Below, piece after piece: positions 16,408 to 24,317 of a DNA stretch of 64,000 bases. Every line of letters begins with the position of its first letter. The first letter of the stretch is position 1. The position numbers were made by a program, and so were the translations under genes. Below the pieces are notes generated by a model that was given only the letters and a program-made list of their open reading frames with translations, did no database searches and was not told where the DNA came from. The DNA is from Caldilineaceae bacterium (lineage in GTDB: Bacteria; Chloroflexota; Anaerolineae; Caldilineales; Caldilineaceae): assembly GCA_958295845.1 (NCBI GenBank), contig OY282376.1:1625022-1689021 (forward strand), read 5' to 3'.

Positions 16408-17397
16408 TCACTGCGCTTCCATTCGGATTCGAGGATCGAGAACCGCCAGCAGGAGGTCCGATACCAACGTGCCGACCACCGTCAGCACGCTTAGCATCAG
16501 CAGGAAGCTGGCCGCCAAATACATGTCTTGGGTCATAAGCGCCCCGAGCAGCATCGGCCCTGTGGTGGGCAAACTCAACACGACAGAAACAATCGTGGCG
16601 CCCGAAATAAGATTGGGTAGAGTCCAGCCAACCGTGCTTACAAATGGATTCAGCGCGACTCGCACCGGATATTTTCGGACCAGCACCTGCTCTTTCAGAC
16701 CCTTGGCGCGTGCAGTTTCTACATACGGCTTGTTCAACTCGTCCAGCAAATTGGCGCGCATCGTCCTGATCATTTCGGCCGTGCCTGCAGTTCCCAGGAT
16801 GACCAGCGGAAGCCACAAATGGGTAAGCATGTCCCAAAACTTGGCCAGGCTCCACGGCGCGCCCCTGTACTCCTGCGAAAACAGACCGCTCAACCGCAGG
16901 CCAAACTGGTCAAACGCGTACCACATTATCACCAGTGCGATCAGGAAATTAGGTAGCCCCAGGCCGATAAAGCCCAGCGTTGTGAAGATATAGTCTCCAA
17001 TCGAGTACTGGTTGACCGCCGAATAGACCCCTATCAAAAAGCCCACGACCCAAGTGAAGAGGATCGTCGATAGGCTTATGAAAAAGGTCAGAGCCAACCG
17101 TTCCCAGATGAGCGCTTCAACCGGAACGTTCCACTCGAAGGAAAAGCCGAAATTGCCCCGCAGTATATTGGTCACCCACTGCAGATACCGTAATGGGGCG
17201 GGTTTGTCGAGCCCGAACTGCTTACGTAAAGCCTCCAGCCGTTCCTGGTCGACGGGATCCCCACCGGCCGCCAGGTTGGCCGCGTACGCGTCCAGGTAGT
17301 CGCCAGGCGGCAACTCGATCACCAGGAATGTAACGATGGTGATAAAGAAGAGCGTTGGTATCAGGAGCAGGATTCTGCGAACGATGAACGCGATCAT
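16408..17397 (-). CDS. Dipeptide-type ABC permease, DppB/OppB family (orphan operon)
   Basis: 329 residues from the ATG at 17397 (MIAFIVRRILLLIPTLFF), the normal start of this family; a longer frame to 17484 adds a non-conserved leader. Six membrane helices are visible. The ATPase-contact loop is KPYVETARAKGLKEQ. It is paralogous to the protein at 22100-23086 along its full length. A candidate promoter lies at 17455-17484. Upstream is only a broken binding-protein remnant, so the system may use a receptor and ATPases encoded elsewhere, perhaps those at 24.3-28.8 kb. Confidence 0.93.
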   Translation of the reverse strand: MIAFIVRRILLLIPTLFFITIVTFLVIELPPGDYLDAYAANLAAGGDPVDQERLEALRKQFGLDKPAPLRYLQWVTNILRGNFGFSFEWNVPVEALIWERLALTFFISLSTILFTWVVGFLIGVYSAVNQYSIGDYIFTTLGFIGLGLPNFLIALVIMWYAFDQFGLRLSGLFSQEYRGAPWSLAKFWDMLTHLWLPLVILGTAGTAEMIRTMRANLLDELNKPYVETARAKGLKEQVLVRKYPVRVALNPFVSTVGWTLPNLISGATIVSVVLSLPTTGPMLLGALMTQDMYLAASFLLMLSVLTVVGTLVSDLLLAVLDPRIRMEAQ

Positions 17398-17454
17398 TTC
17401 GCCACTGACTTGGTGTGTCGTTCCGACGAGCTGGCAATGCGCGGGGCGGTTGGC

Positions 17455-17484
17455 ATTATATACGTTTTGGAGTGGGAAAAGCAA
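17455..17484 (-). promoter_or_regulatory. Candidate promoter for the orphan DppB/DppC operon
   Basis: On the minus strand, TTGCTT (17479-17484) and a perfect TATAAT (17455-17460) are 18 bases apart. It ends 58 bases before the DppB start at 17397 and overlaps the stop codon of the binding-protein remnant. Confidence 0.5.
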
Positions 17485-17785
17485 ACGGTTGATGCGGAAG
17501 GACTAGGACGTCTGGCGTTCGGAGTGCTGCCCAAACGCTCGCGGCCGTCTCAACCTTTGCACAAATAGGAGGATCCTTCTTGGTGATAAAAAAGTCACTG
17601 ATTAAGTCAGGGAACACCTTTTGCGCCAGTTGCGAGCATGGTCCCGACACAAACCGTAGGGTTGTCCCCTCAGCAGACGGCTTGTCCGTGGCAGGCGCCC
17701 CTGTATCGGCCGCGATACAGACAGCCATGGCTTCGCCTGCCGCACCAACCGCTGCGCCCTTGAGTAAATCGCGTCGCGTGAATTT
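17456..17785 (-). pseudogene. Truncated Tat-signal solute-binding protein remnant
   Basis: The frame encodes a Tat-like start KFTRRDLLKGAAVGAAG, then a hydrophilic linker and TLRFVSGPCSQLAQKVFPDL, which resembles the mature N-terminus of an extracellular binding protein. After ISDFF it loses family resemblance and ends at 17456, about 110 residues in, against 400-700 for intact receptors. No ATG or GTG precedes the Tat motif: the codon where Met is expected reads GAG (17786-17788), behind purine-rich AGGAGG-like sequence. I read this as the decayed receptor gene of the adjacent permease operon. An internal ATG at 17728 could still give a 90-residue product. Confidence 0.62.
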
Positions 17786-17942
17786 CTCTCTCCTCTTCCT
17801 GTTGCCTCCTGTAAACCCGTAAGTCCCTAATATGTCGCGTAATTTGCCTGCTGAAGCGAGAAATGATTTTCACGGCAATCACGAATCTGTTCGTTCCCCT
17901 ATGCGCCCCCTTTCACTTTGGGAAGAAACACGCCGGATTTCT

Positions 17943-19151
17943 TTACCCCCCGCTACGTATCTGTTCCACCGCGGCCCACAGAGCTGCAGCCATGTATGCC
18001 TGCTCTTCCTCAGTCATGAGTGGATGCAAGGCCATACAGAACAAACGCGTGCTGAGTTCATCGGACAGGGGGAGCTTCTGGCCCTCGGTCTCCCTACGCA
18101 AATACCCGGAATCCTCGTACACCGGTCGGTTGTACACACCGCAACCAACCCCGTAATCCTCCTCCATCATCCGCAGCAATTGATCGCGCTTCTCTCCTGC
18201 CCACGCGCGTGGTACCAGCATCGTATAGAGATAGTAGGTGTGTTCAAATCCCTTCGGCTCGTAAGGAAGCGTCAATTCAGGGATGCCATGCAGCAACTGG
18301 TTCCTTCTCTTGGCAGCCTGCACCCGTTGAGCCGTCATCTCGTCAAGCCGTCGCAGCTGTACCAGGCCGACCGCTGCCTGAACCTTTGTCATCTTGTAGT
18401 TCGTTCCCCACCCGTCATGCGCCCCACCGAACTGCCGGATGCCCCGTAGCCGCCGCGCGGCTTCCGTATCATCCGTAGTGATCGCGCCCCCCTCTCCCAA
18501 CGTCGTCATCAACTTCATCGTGTGGAAGCTGAAGACCGTCATCCACCCTTTGGCGCCTATCTTTGTACCCTTGTACCCGCCCGCGCCGGCACGCGCCGCA
18601 TCACCGATTACCTTCAAGGGGCCGTGCTTGGGGTGGGGATGGCGCTCTGCAATCTCCAGCAGGTCATCCATCGGCGCAGAAAGCCCGTTCATGTGCACGG
18701 GGAATATGGCCCGCGTGCGCGGCGTGATACGCTTCTCCACGTCCGCCGGGTCCATGTTGAATGTACGCGGATCAACCTCACTCCAAACTACCCTTCCCCC
18801 CTGTCCGACCACCGCCATCGCCGCCGCCCGAAAGTTGATCGCCGGCACGATCACCTCATCCCCGGGCTCCAGGTCAAGACACATGATGGCCATGTCCAGC
18901 CCAGTTCCTGCGCCGTTGATCGAAACTGCTTCCTCTGCCCCGCAATACCTCGCAAAGGCCTCTTCGAACTCGACGATTTCCGGGCAGATGAAACCGAACC
19001 CCACCGTGGTGGGGTCCATCGATTCGCGAATTGATATGGTGGCCGCTTCAACCTCCTCGTCCGTATACCACCCGCCCAACATAGGTTCTGCGGGCCAGTA
19101 CGGCCCCGGCCGTCCCTGCGAAAGAATCTCCTTACGGCGACTCTTGTCCAT
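17943..19151 (-). CDS. DegT/DnrJ/EryC1/StrS family aminotransferase
   Basis: 402 residues from the ATG at 19151 (AGAAGAGGC upstream); the longer frame to 19220 has no family sequence. PLP site: GAGTGLDMAI (around 81-90), Asp184 in VIGDAARA, and the Schiff-base lysine Lys213 in FSFHTMKLMTTLGEGG. The family makes amino sugars or dehydrates or transaminates keto-sugars, using sugars mostly as nucleotide conjugates. The gene is alone: upstream is the repeat-rich island and downstream the binding-protein remnant. Partners that would make a nucleotide keto-sugar are not visible nearby; the polysaccharide cluster is 26 kb away. Confidence 0.92.
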   Translation of the reverse strand: MDKSRRKEILSQGRPGPYWPAEPMLGGWYTDEEVEAATISIRESMDPTTVGFGFICPEIVEFEEAFARYCGAEEAVSINGAGTGLDMAIMCLDLEPGDEVIVPAINFRAAAMAVVGQGGRVVWSEVDPRTFNMDPADVEKRITPRTRAIFPVHMNGLSAPMDDLLEIAERHPHPKHGPLKVIGDAARAGAGGYKGTKIGAKGWMTVFSFHTMKLMTTLGEGGAITTDDTEAARRLRGIRQFGGAHDGWGTNYKMTKVQAAVGLVQLRRLDEMTAQRVQAAKRRNQLLHGIPELTLPYEPKGFEHTYYLYTMLVPRAWAGEKRDQLLRMMEEDYGVGCGVYNRPVYEDSGYLRRETEGQKLPLSDELSTRLFCMALHPLMTEEEQAYMAAALWAAVEQIRSGG

Positions 19152-19438
19152 GGCTCTGCCTCTTCTTTCCTTGCTGGTCTCTCTACACTGGCTGCGCTCG
19201 ATATACGTAGCCGTCGTCACGTGTAGCGAATCGCGAAATGCTCGAGGCCTTCAGCGAATGCCCTTCCGAGGTAGCCTTGTAGTCCCGTCGAAATACCGGG
19301 TGAATGCCTGCCTGCACAAACTCGTTAGAGCGGCGGAGGAAGTTGCCTTTCTCAGGTGGTGTGGATCCCCCTTCCATGCAAATAGTAGTCCTCCAACCCT
19401 GCTCATTTTATCGGATATCTCTTGTGCGCCGCAATACG

Positions 19439-19470
19439 CCTGAATTCAAGGGGGTGCATCCCAAAACAGG
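19439..19470 (+). repeat. Inverted element, left copy
   Basis: The unit begins CCTGAATTC, continues with GGGGGTGCATCCC and ends AAAACAGG. Its reverse complement recurs, three bases shorter and with a few substitutions, at 19880-19907. The two copies enclose the other repeats of this island. Confidence 0.6.
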
Positions 19471-19577
19471 CGCGAACTCTCTTGTACCTCTGGTATCGAC
19501 TAGCCCGTGTCCAGTCCTCACATCCATCCCCTGGAATCGCCCATCCCCTAACCACTGACCCCTGCAGTTGTGCGTTC

Positions 19578-19625
19578 GGGCCTTCGGCCCTCTCTTGTGC
19601 GGGGGCTGCGCCCCCGCAACGCCCC
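19578..19625. repeat. Two-hairpin intergenic repeat, copy B
   Basis: Hairpin I is GGGCC-TTC-GGCCC (19578-19590). A TCTCTTGT spacer follows, then hairpin II, a perfect GCGGGGGC-TGC-GCCCCCGC (19599-19617), and the tail AACGCCCC. Copy A is at 6748-6796. Stem sequence differs in hairpin I while pairing is kept. Confidence 0.75.
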
Positions 19626-19716
19626 GCCCTTACTAGCCACCGTGTGTGTTCTTCGCCAGCATTGTGTCTAGAGTAAGGTGTCTAGCCAACAATATTCCCC
19701 CCGAACGGTCCTGTAG

Positions 19717-19737
19717 GGGCAGGCCTTGTGCCTGCCC
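19717..19737. repeat. Perfect 8-bp hairpin repeat, copy 1
   Basis: GGGCAGGC-CTTGT-GCCTGCCC forms a perfect eight-base stem with a five-base loop. This kind of AGGCCTTGTGCCT hairpin is, from general knowledge, a common dispersed intergenic element in several bacterial phyla. A degenerate second copy is 70 bases downstream. Confidence 0.65.
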
Positions 19738-19785
19738 TCTCACGCCTCCTGCATCGTCTTCGCCATCCCCCCCACCGTGCCCGCA

Positions 19786-19810
19786 GGGCCAGGCCTTGTG
19801 CTTGCCGCCC
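19786..19810. repeat. Imperfect hairpin repeat, copy 2
   Basis: The unit shares the CAGGCCTTGTGC core with the hairpin at 19717-19737. Its arms are GGGC/GCCC outside and CAGGC/GCTTG inside (one wobble pair), with two unpaired bases on the 3' side. Confidence 0.5.
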
Positions 19811-19879
19811 ATCTCTACAAGCGCCGGCAGAAAATTCCTGCCGCCTCCGGCATAGTCTTTCCGCCAGACTGTTCCCACC

Positions 19880-19907
19880 CCAGTTCTGGGGTGCACCCGA
19901 ATTCAGG
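19880..19907 (-). repeat. Inverted element, right copy
   Basis: On the minus strand it reads CCTGAATTC then GGGTGCACCCC and AGAACTGG, matching the left copy at 19439-19470 in order and spacing. The core GGGTGCACCC is itself a perfect palindrome. Confidence 0.6.
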
Positions 19908-20024
19908 AGCGCCTCCCGCCACTTGCTCGCTCAATCGATTGTGGCTAAACTCCATCCCTGCCAACAAAACCTGGAGCTACTGCCATGGCCCAGCAGTGTT
20001 CCTTCCAACATTAACGAGCTTGAT

Positions 20025-20825
20025 ATGCCGCGCAATCACCCCTTTCCTCCTGTCAGACCCGCGATCTCCATCTCAAAAAGCGATGAAAAGCTAGTCCAGA
20101 TCGATCTGCCCGAATTGCAATGGTGGCCAATTGTTCCCTTGCCCCGCAGTAGTTCCATGCAGGCCATATATGAGGCGGATACTTTGGAGTTGAGCGCAGT
20201 GACCGAAATGGTCGTTACCGGTTCTGCCAGGGTGCATAACTTGGACTGCGTCGAAATTGCAGTGCAACAGTTCGCGCGACGAGACGACTGGGACGTGCCC
20301 GGCACGCCGCAGCGTTTCTACGCCAAATTGGATGAGAAGGAAACCAGGTGGCTGGCTGTCGTCCAGGAATTCGGCGGCAGAAAAGTGCTGAGAACCATTG
20401 CCGACGATGGGTTTGAATCCGACTGGGGAAAAGGCGAAAAACGAGAAATTCGGAACGAAGGCCGTTATGAACGCCAACCCGACGGTACCTATCGCACGAC
20501 AGGCCGGACTGGCATCGGTGCGGGTACCTACGAACTCAAAATTGGTGCCAATACTTTCCGCTGCTTGCGCGTATGGGACACCGGAGGCCTACCCCCTAGC
20601 GAACAGGCGGAACTGTCCGAAGCCTACATCGAGCCCGGAGGTCATGTCGTCCTCTTCCGGGAATACTGGGGTCGCCGAATGGGTAAAGGTGACACCGACT
20701 GGTTGGCGAAGTATCCCAATAATCTGAGAATCGAGATCGATGGATGCGTCTATGTTCACTGTGACTGTACCGGTAGGGCGCACGACCTGATTACCAACAC
20801 CTCGCTCGGGGTTGAACTGCCTTAA
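20025..20825 (+). CDS. Uncharacterised conserved-looking protein
   Basis: 266 residues from the ATG at 20025; the same frame is open further left but that part crosses the repeats and has no protein character. No ribosome-binding site is strong. I recognise no named domain and no signal or membrane segment. Visible features: a first half rich in strands (VEMVVTGSARVHN-like segments, EIAVQQFARRDDW), and a C-terminal half with GTYELKIGANTFRCLRVWD, AYIEPGGHVVLFREYW, a P-N-N segment and a YVHCDCTGRAHDLI end. The last block resembles an unnamed family in other environmental bacteria, recalled only by pattern. It is followed by the promoter of the next operon, so it is probably transcribed alone. 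Confidence 0.7.
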   Translation: MPRNHPFPPVRPAISISKSDEKLVQIDLPELQWWPIVPLPRSSSMQAIYEADTLELSAVTEMVVTGSARVHNLDCVEIAVQQFARRDDWDVPGTPQRFYAKLDEKETRWLAVVQEFGGRKVLRTIADDGFESDWGKGEKREIRNEGRYERQPDGTYRTTGRTGIGAGTYELKIGANTFRCLRVWDTGGLPPSEQAELSEAYIEPGGHVVLFREYWGRRMGKGDTDWLAKYPNNLRIEIDGCVYVHCDCTGRAHDLITNTSLGVELP

Positions 20826-20997
20826 AGAACGTACCCAAAACAGAAAAACTTCTCCAGCATTTTCTCCTCCTTAACCGTACAACCCGCCAAACCCCATAGG
20901 AAAAACGGGTTGAATTCCCCCCTCCTCCGGTCCCTTCTCAATCCCCCCCTCATCCAGAACAAAAAGGATTCCCCAACCCTGATCAAATTTCAGACGT

Positions 20998-21025
20998 TTG
21001 ACAACTGCCTAAACATCCCTATAAT
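20998..21025 (+). promoter_or_regulatory. Consensus sigma70-type promoter
   Basis: TTGACA (20998-21003) and TATAAT (21020-21025) are both perfect matches, with a 16-base spacer. Transcription would begin near 21032 and lead into the sialidase-fold gene and the Dpp/Opp-type transporter operon. Confidence 0.75.
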
Positions 21026-21099
21026 GCTGAACTTGGCAGCCCAATCTGCCGCGCGTAGTCCTCAGACCTTACTTGTGCCTTTTCACAAGAGCAGCTTTC

Positions 21100-22080
21100 G
21101 TGCCCTCTGTCCGAGTTAGTTCAGTACGTCAACTGATAAATGACGGCAATCACAATGCCTTCACCGACCTGTGCAGCTTTCGCGATCGCCTCTTCCTGAC
21201 TTTCCGCAGCTGCCCCGACGGTCACATGCTCTTCACCTCGTCGCGCATCGTAGTCTTGTCCAGCGTTGATGGGAAAGACTGGACGCAGGTCCACGCCTTC
21301 AGCGTCGCCAACCGGGACGTCCGCGACCCGCACCTTCTGGTCTTTAACGACAAGCTGTTCGTCTACACCGGCGCCTGGTGGGTGAACGCCGACGACTCCG
21401 CCGACAGAGATGTCAACGATCATCTCGGCTTCTGTGCCTGGAGCGACGACGGCAAAAACTGGAACGGCCCGCGCATGTTGGACGGCACGCATGGCCACTA
21501 CATCTGGCGGGCGGCCGCCAACGGGGACACCGCCTATCTCAACGGTCGGCGCATCCGTAATTTCGAGGTCCTTGCCCGTCGAGACGAACCCCCGGAATGG
21601 ATGGAATCGTGGCTGCTTCAAAGCGAGGACGGCTTCGCCTGGACACCGCTAAGCCAGATTCAACCAGCCTATGGCGACGAGACCGCGCTGCTATTTGAAG
21701 ACGACGATAGGCTGCTCGCCATAGCTCGTGCCGGCGGCCGGCCTGCCCAACTCTGCCGCTCCCGGGCCCCCTTCAAAGACTGGACGCGCACCGATCTGGA
21801 CAGACACATCGGCGGCCCGCTCCTGACGCGGTGGGGCGACAAGGTCCTGGTCGGCGGACGCAAGCATACAGACAAAGGGGCCGTCACTGCCCTGTACGAG
21901 CTGGTCGGTACCGAACTGAAGGAGATCGCGGTCGTACCCAGCGGCGGCGACAACTCCTATCCCGGCTTCGTCGAACTGGGTCCGCAGCGGGCCCTGCTAT
22001 CCTATTACTCCAGTCACGAGGGCAGTGGAACAGGCTTGGCGCCCTCGGCCATCTATCTGGCTACCCTGGAAAAACACTGA
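21100..22080 (+). CDS. Sialidase-fold (BNR/Asp-box) propeller protein
   Basis: 326 residues from the GTG at 21100, which has GAGCAG eight bases upstream; a TTG at 21073 is the alternative. Asp-box-like repeats SxDGxxW recur: LSSVDGKDW, AWSDDGKNW and QSEDGFAW, spaced as in six-bladed sialidase propellers. The N-terminus has NDGNHNAFTDLCSF and RLFLTFRS, where sialidase-like proteins place an arginine. No signal peptide is visible. It may be a glycosidase or a sugar-binding propeller; catalytic Tyr/Glu residues could not be fixed by eye. It is the first gene after the consensus promoter and ends 19 bases before the DppB-type permease, so it likely acts on the imported compound. Confidence 0.7.
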   Translation: MPSVRVSSVRQLINDGNHNAFTDLCSFRDRLFLTFRSCPDGHMLFTSSRIVVLSSVDGKDWTQVHAFSVANRDVRDPHLLVFNDKLFVYTGAWWVNADDSADRDVNDHLGFCAWSDDGKNWNGPRMLDGTHGHYIWRAAANGDTAYLNGRRIRNFEVLARRDEPPEWMESWLLQSEDGFAWTPLSQIQPAYGDETALLFEDDDRLLAIARAGGRPAQLCRSRAPFKDWTRTDLDRHIGGPLLTRWGDKVLVGGRKHTDKGAVTALYELVGTELKEIAVVPSGGDNSYPGFVELGPQRALLSYYSSHEGSGTGLAPSAIYLATLEKH

Positions 22081-22099
22081 CACCTGGCCATTCCCGAAA

Positions 22100-23086
22100 A
22101 TGCTGTCCTTTATTCTGCGCCGCATCTTGCTGATGGTCCCCACCTTATTTGTCGTTTCCGTAATCTCCTTCGTCATCATCGAAGCGCCGCCGGGAGATTT
22201 CATGGACGCCTATGTGGATCAACTCTTGCAGCAGCAGGAAGCGATAGACCCGGCGGAAATCGATTCGCTGCGCCTGCGCTACGGGTTGGATGCCCCCAGT
22301 TACGTGCGTTATTTCCGCTGGCTTGGCAACATTCTGCAGGGTGACCTGGGCCGCTCGCTGGAATGGAACCAGCCCGTCGCCAAACTGATCACCGCCCGTC
22401 TTCCCTGGAGTCTCGCCATCTCGGTCGCATCCTTCCTTTTTGCCTATGCACTGGCGATCCCTATCGGTCTCTATTCCGCCACCCGCCAGTATTCGATCGG
22501 TGACTACGTCTTCACCCTGATAGGGTTCATCGGTCTGGCCACGCCCAACTTTCTGCTCGCCCTCTTGATTCTGTGGTACTACTTTGTCGCCACCGGCAAC
22601 GTGGCGGTCGGCCTGTTTTCCGAAGAATTCCTGGTCGCGCCCTGGAGTTTCGCCAGGGTCATCGACCTGCTGAAACATCTGTGGTTGCCGGCGGTGGTGG
22701 TCGGCACCGCAGGAACGGCCGGCCTGATCCGGGTGATGCGTGCCAACCTGTTGGACGAGCTGGAGCGGCCCTACGTAATGGTAGCTCGTTCAAAAGGACT
22801 TTCCGAGGGCAAGCTGCTCATCAAGTATCCTTTCCGAATCGCCATGAACCCTGTCGCCAGCACCATCGGCTGGACGCTGCCTACGCTGGTGAACGGAGAG
22901 TTACTGGCCTCCTTGGTCCTGGGTCTGCCCACCATCGCGCCCCTCTTCGTCGGCGCGCTGCTCAGCCAGGACATGTTCCTGGCAGGCAGTGTTGTGATGA
23001 TACTCAGCTCTCTCACGCTTGTCGGAACGCTGTTTTCCGATATCGTGCTGGCGTGGCTCGATCCACGCATTCGCGGCGCCATCTAA
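22100..23086 (+). CDS. Dipeptide-type ABC permease, DppB/OppB family
   Basis: 328 residues from the ATG at 22100 (MLSFILRRILLMVPTLFV). Six membrane helices are visible; the ATPase-contact loop reads RPYVMVARSKGLSEG. It is the full-length paralogue of the protein at 16408-17397, with the same QYSIGDYVFT-LIGFIGL core. It forms the channel with the DppC-type protein encoded 71 bases downstream. ATPases OppD and OppF and a family 5 receptor follow in the same operon, so this copy of the system is complete. Confidence 0.94.
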   Translation: MLSFILRRILLMVPTLFVVSVISFVIIEAPPGDFMDAYVDQLLQQQEAIDPAEIDSLRLRYGLDAPSYVRYFRWLGNILQGDLGRSLEWNQPVAKLITARLPWSLAISVASFLFAYALAIPIGLYSATRQYSIGDYVFTLIGFIGLATPNFLLALLILWYYFVATGNVAVGLFSEEFLVAPWSFARVIDLLKHLWLPAVVVGTAGTAGLIRVMRANLLDELERPYVMVARSKGLSEGKLLIKYPFRIAMNPVASTIGWTLPTLVNGELLASLVLGLPTIAPLFVGALLSQDMFLAGSVVMILSSLTLVGTLFSDIVLAWLDPRIRGAI

Positions 23087-23157
23087 GCCTGTTTTTCGCG
23101 TAACGTTCATAGTGCACCTGATCCTGCATACCGCTAAGATAGACTGGTAGAAATACT

Positions 23158-24297
23158 ATGGCCATACTCGAAGAAGGATTTCAAGAAAGCAAAAGCGCCA
23201 TCGACGCCGATGAAGAAGATCTGTCGGTTGCTACCCAATGGCAACTGATCCGCTGGAAGTTCGTGCGGCATAAAGTGGCGGTCTTCTCGCTGGTCTTGAT
23301 TCTTATCTTCTATCTGTTTGCGATCTTTGCCGAGTTTCTCTCTCCCTACGACCCGGCGCACCACGACACCGACTACATGTTCATGCCCCCGCAGCGGCTG
23401 CGCTTCTTCGACGAAGGGAAGTTTCAGTTGCGTCCCTTCGTCTACGGCATGACTTCCAAAATGGACGAGAACACGTTCAGGACGACCTGGGAACTGGACA
23501 CCTCCCAGAAATATCCAGTCAAGCTGTTCGTGCGCGGCGATCCCTACGAGCTGTGGGGCCTTTTCGAGAGCAACATCCATCTGCTCGGCGTTGAAGAAGG
23601 CACCTTTTTTCTGATCGGCACCGACAAAATGGGGCGCGATATGCTTTCGCGTGTCATCTTCGGCGGCCGTATCTCTCTGTCCGTAGGTCTGCTGGGCATC
23701 GCCATCAGCTTCCTGATAGGCGTCGTGATGGGCGGCGTTTCCGGCTACTTTGGCGGCGTAACCGACCTGGTTATCCAGCGCATCATCGAGTTCCTGCGTT
23801 CGATTCCCACGCTCCCGCTGTGGATGGCGTTGAGCGTTGCTCTGCCGCCAACCTGGACGGTCGTGCAGATCTACTTCGGCATCGTCGTCATCCTGTCCCT
23901 TGTCGGCTGGACGGGGTTGGCGCGCGTCGTACGCGGCAAATTCATGTCCTTGCGCGAGGAGGAATATGTGATGGCGGCCCAGCTTAACGGGTCCAACGAG
24001 GCGCGCGTCATTTTCAAGCACATGCTGCCCTCCTTCACCAGCCATATCATCGCTTCGCTGACCTTGAGCGTCCCCGGCATGATACTGGGAGAGACCGCTC
24101 TCAGCTTCATCGGCCTTGGCTTGCAGAATCCTGCCATCAGCTGGGGTGTACTGCTCAAGGACGCGCAGCGGATTATCGTGCTGGCCGACTCGCCCTGGCT
24201 GCTGTCGCCGGGGCTGTTCGTCATTGTAGCCATTCTCTGTTTCAACTTCGTCGGCGACGGCCTGCGCGATGCCGCCGATCCCTACTCTTCGATTTAA
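23158..24297 (+). CDS. Dipeptide-type ABC permease, DppC/OppC family
   Basis: 379 residues. One membrane helix near residue 50 is followed by a long extracellular segment (about 70-150, with RFFDEGKFQLRPFVYG and DPYELWGLFESN) before LIGTDKMGRDMLSR, then five helices and the GDGLRDAADPYSS end. Family members without this segment are ~300 residues. The contact loop is EEEYVMAAQLNGSNE. It is paralogous to the protein at 15192-16355 including the inserted segment. With DppB, OppD and OppF it forms an importer for oligopeptides or, as known for relatives in Thermotogae and Chloroflexota, oligosaccharides. Confidence 0.94.
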   Translation: MAILEEGFQESKSAIDADEEDLSVATQWQLIRWKFVRHKVAVFSLVLILIFYLFAIFAEFLSPYDPAHHDTDYMFMPPQRLRFFDEGKFQLRPFVYGMTSKMDENTFRTTWELDTSQKYPVKLFVRGDPYELWGLFESNIHLLGVEEGTFFLIGTDKMGRDMLSRVIFGGRISLSVGLLGIAISFLIGVVMGGVSGYFGGVTDLVIQRIIEFLRSIPTLPLWMALSVALPPTWTVVQIYFGIVVILSLVGWTGLARVVRGKFMSLREEEYVMAAQLNGSNEARVIFKHMLPSFTSHIIASLTLSVPGMILGETALSFIGLGLQNPAISWGVLLKDAQRIIVLADSPWLLSPGLFVIVAILCFNFVGDGLRDAADPYSSI

Positions 24298-24317
24298 TTA
24301 GACTGCGAAACGGTCCT

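Larger units (their letters stand above)
19152..20024. other. Repeat-rich non-coding island between divergent genes
   Basis: 873 bases without a credible gene; frames across it have biased, non-conserved translations. It contains two inverted copies of a GAATTC-GGGTGCAYCCC element (19439-19470 and 19880-19907), one two-hairpin unit (19578-19625), and two CAGGCCTTGTGC hairpins (19717-19737 and 19786-19810). Promoters for the leftward aminotransferase and the rightward unknown gene should lie at its ends, but I see no strong match. Confidence 0.6.

Noticed and set aside
19633-19896. 87-codon leftward frame in the repeat island
   Set aside because: Composed almost wholly of the hairpin repeats and GC-rich spacer; no start signal or family resemblance.
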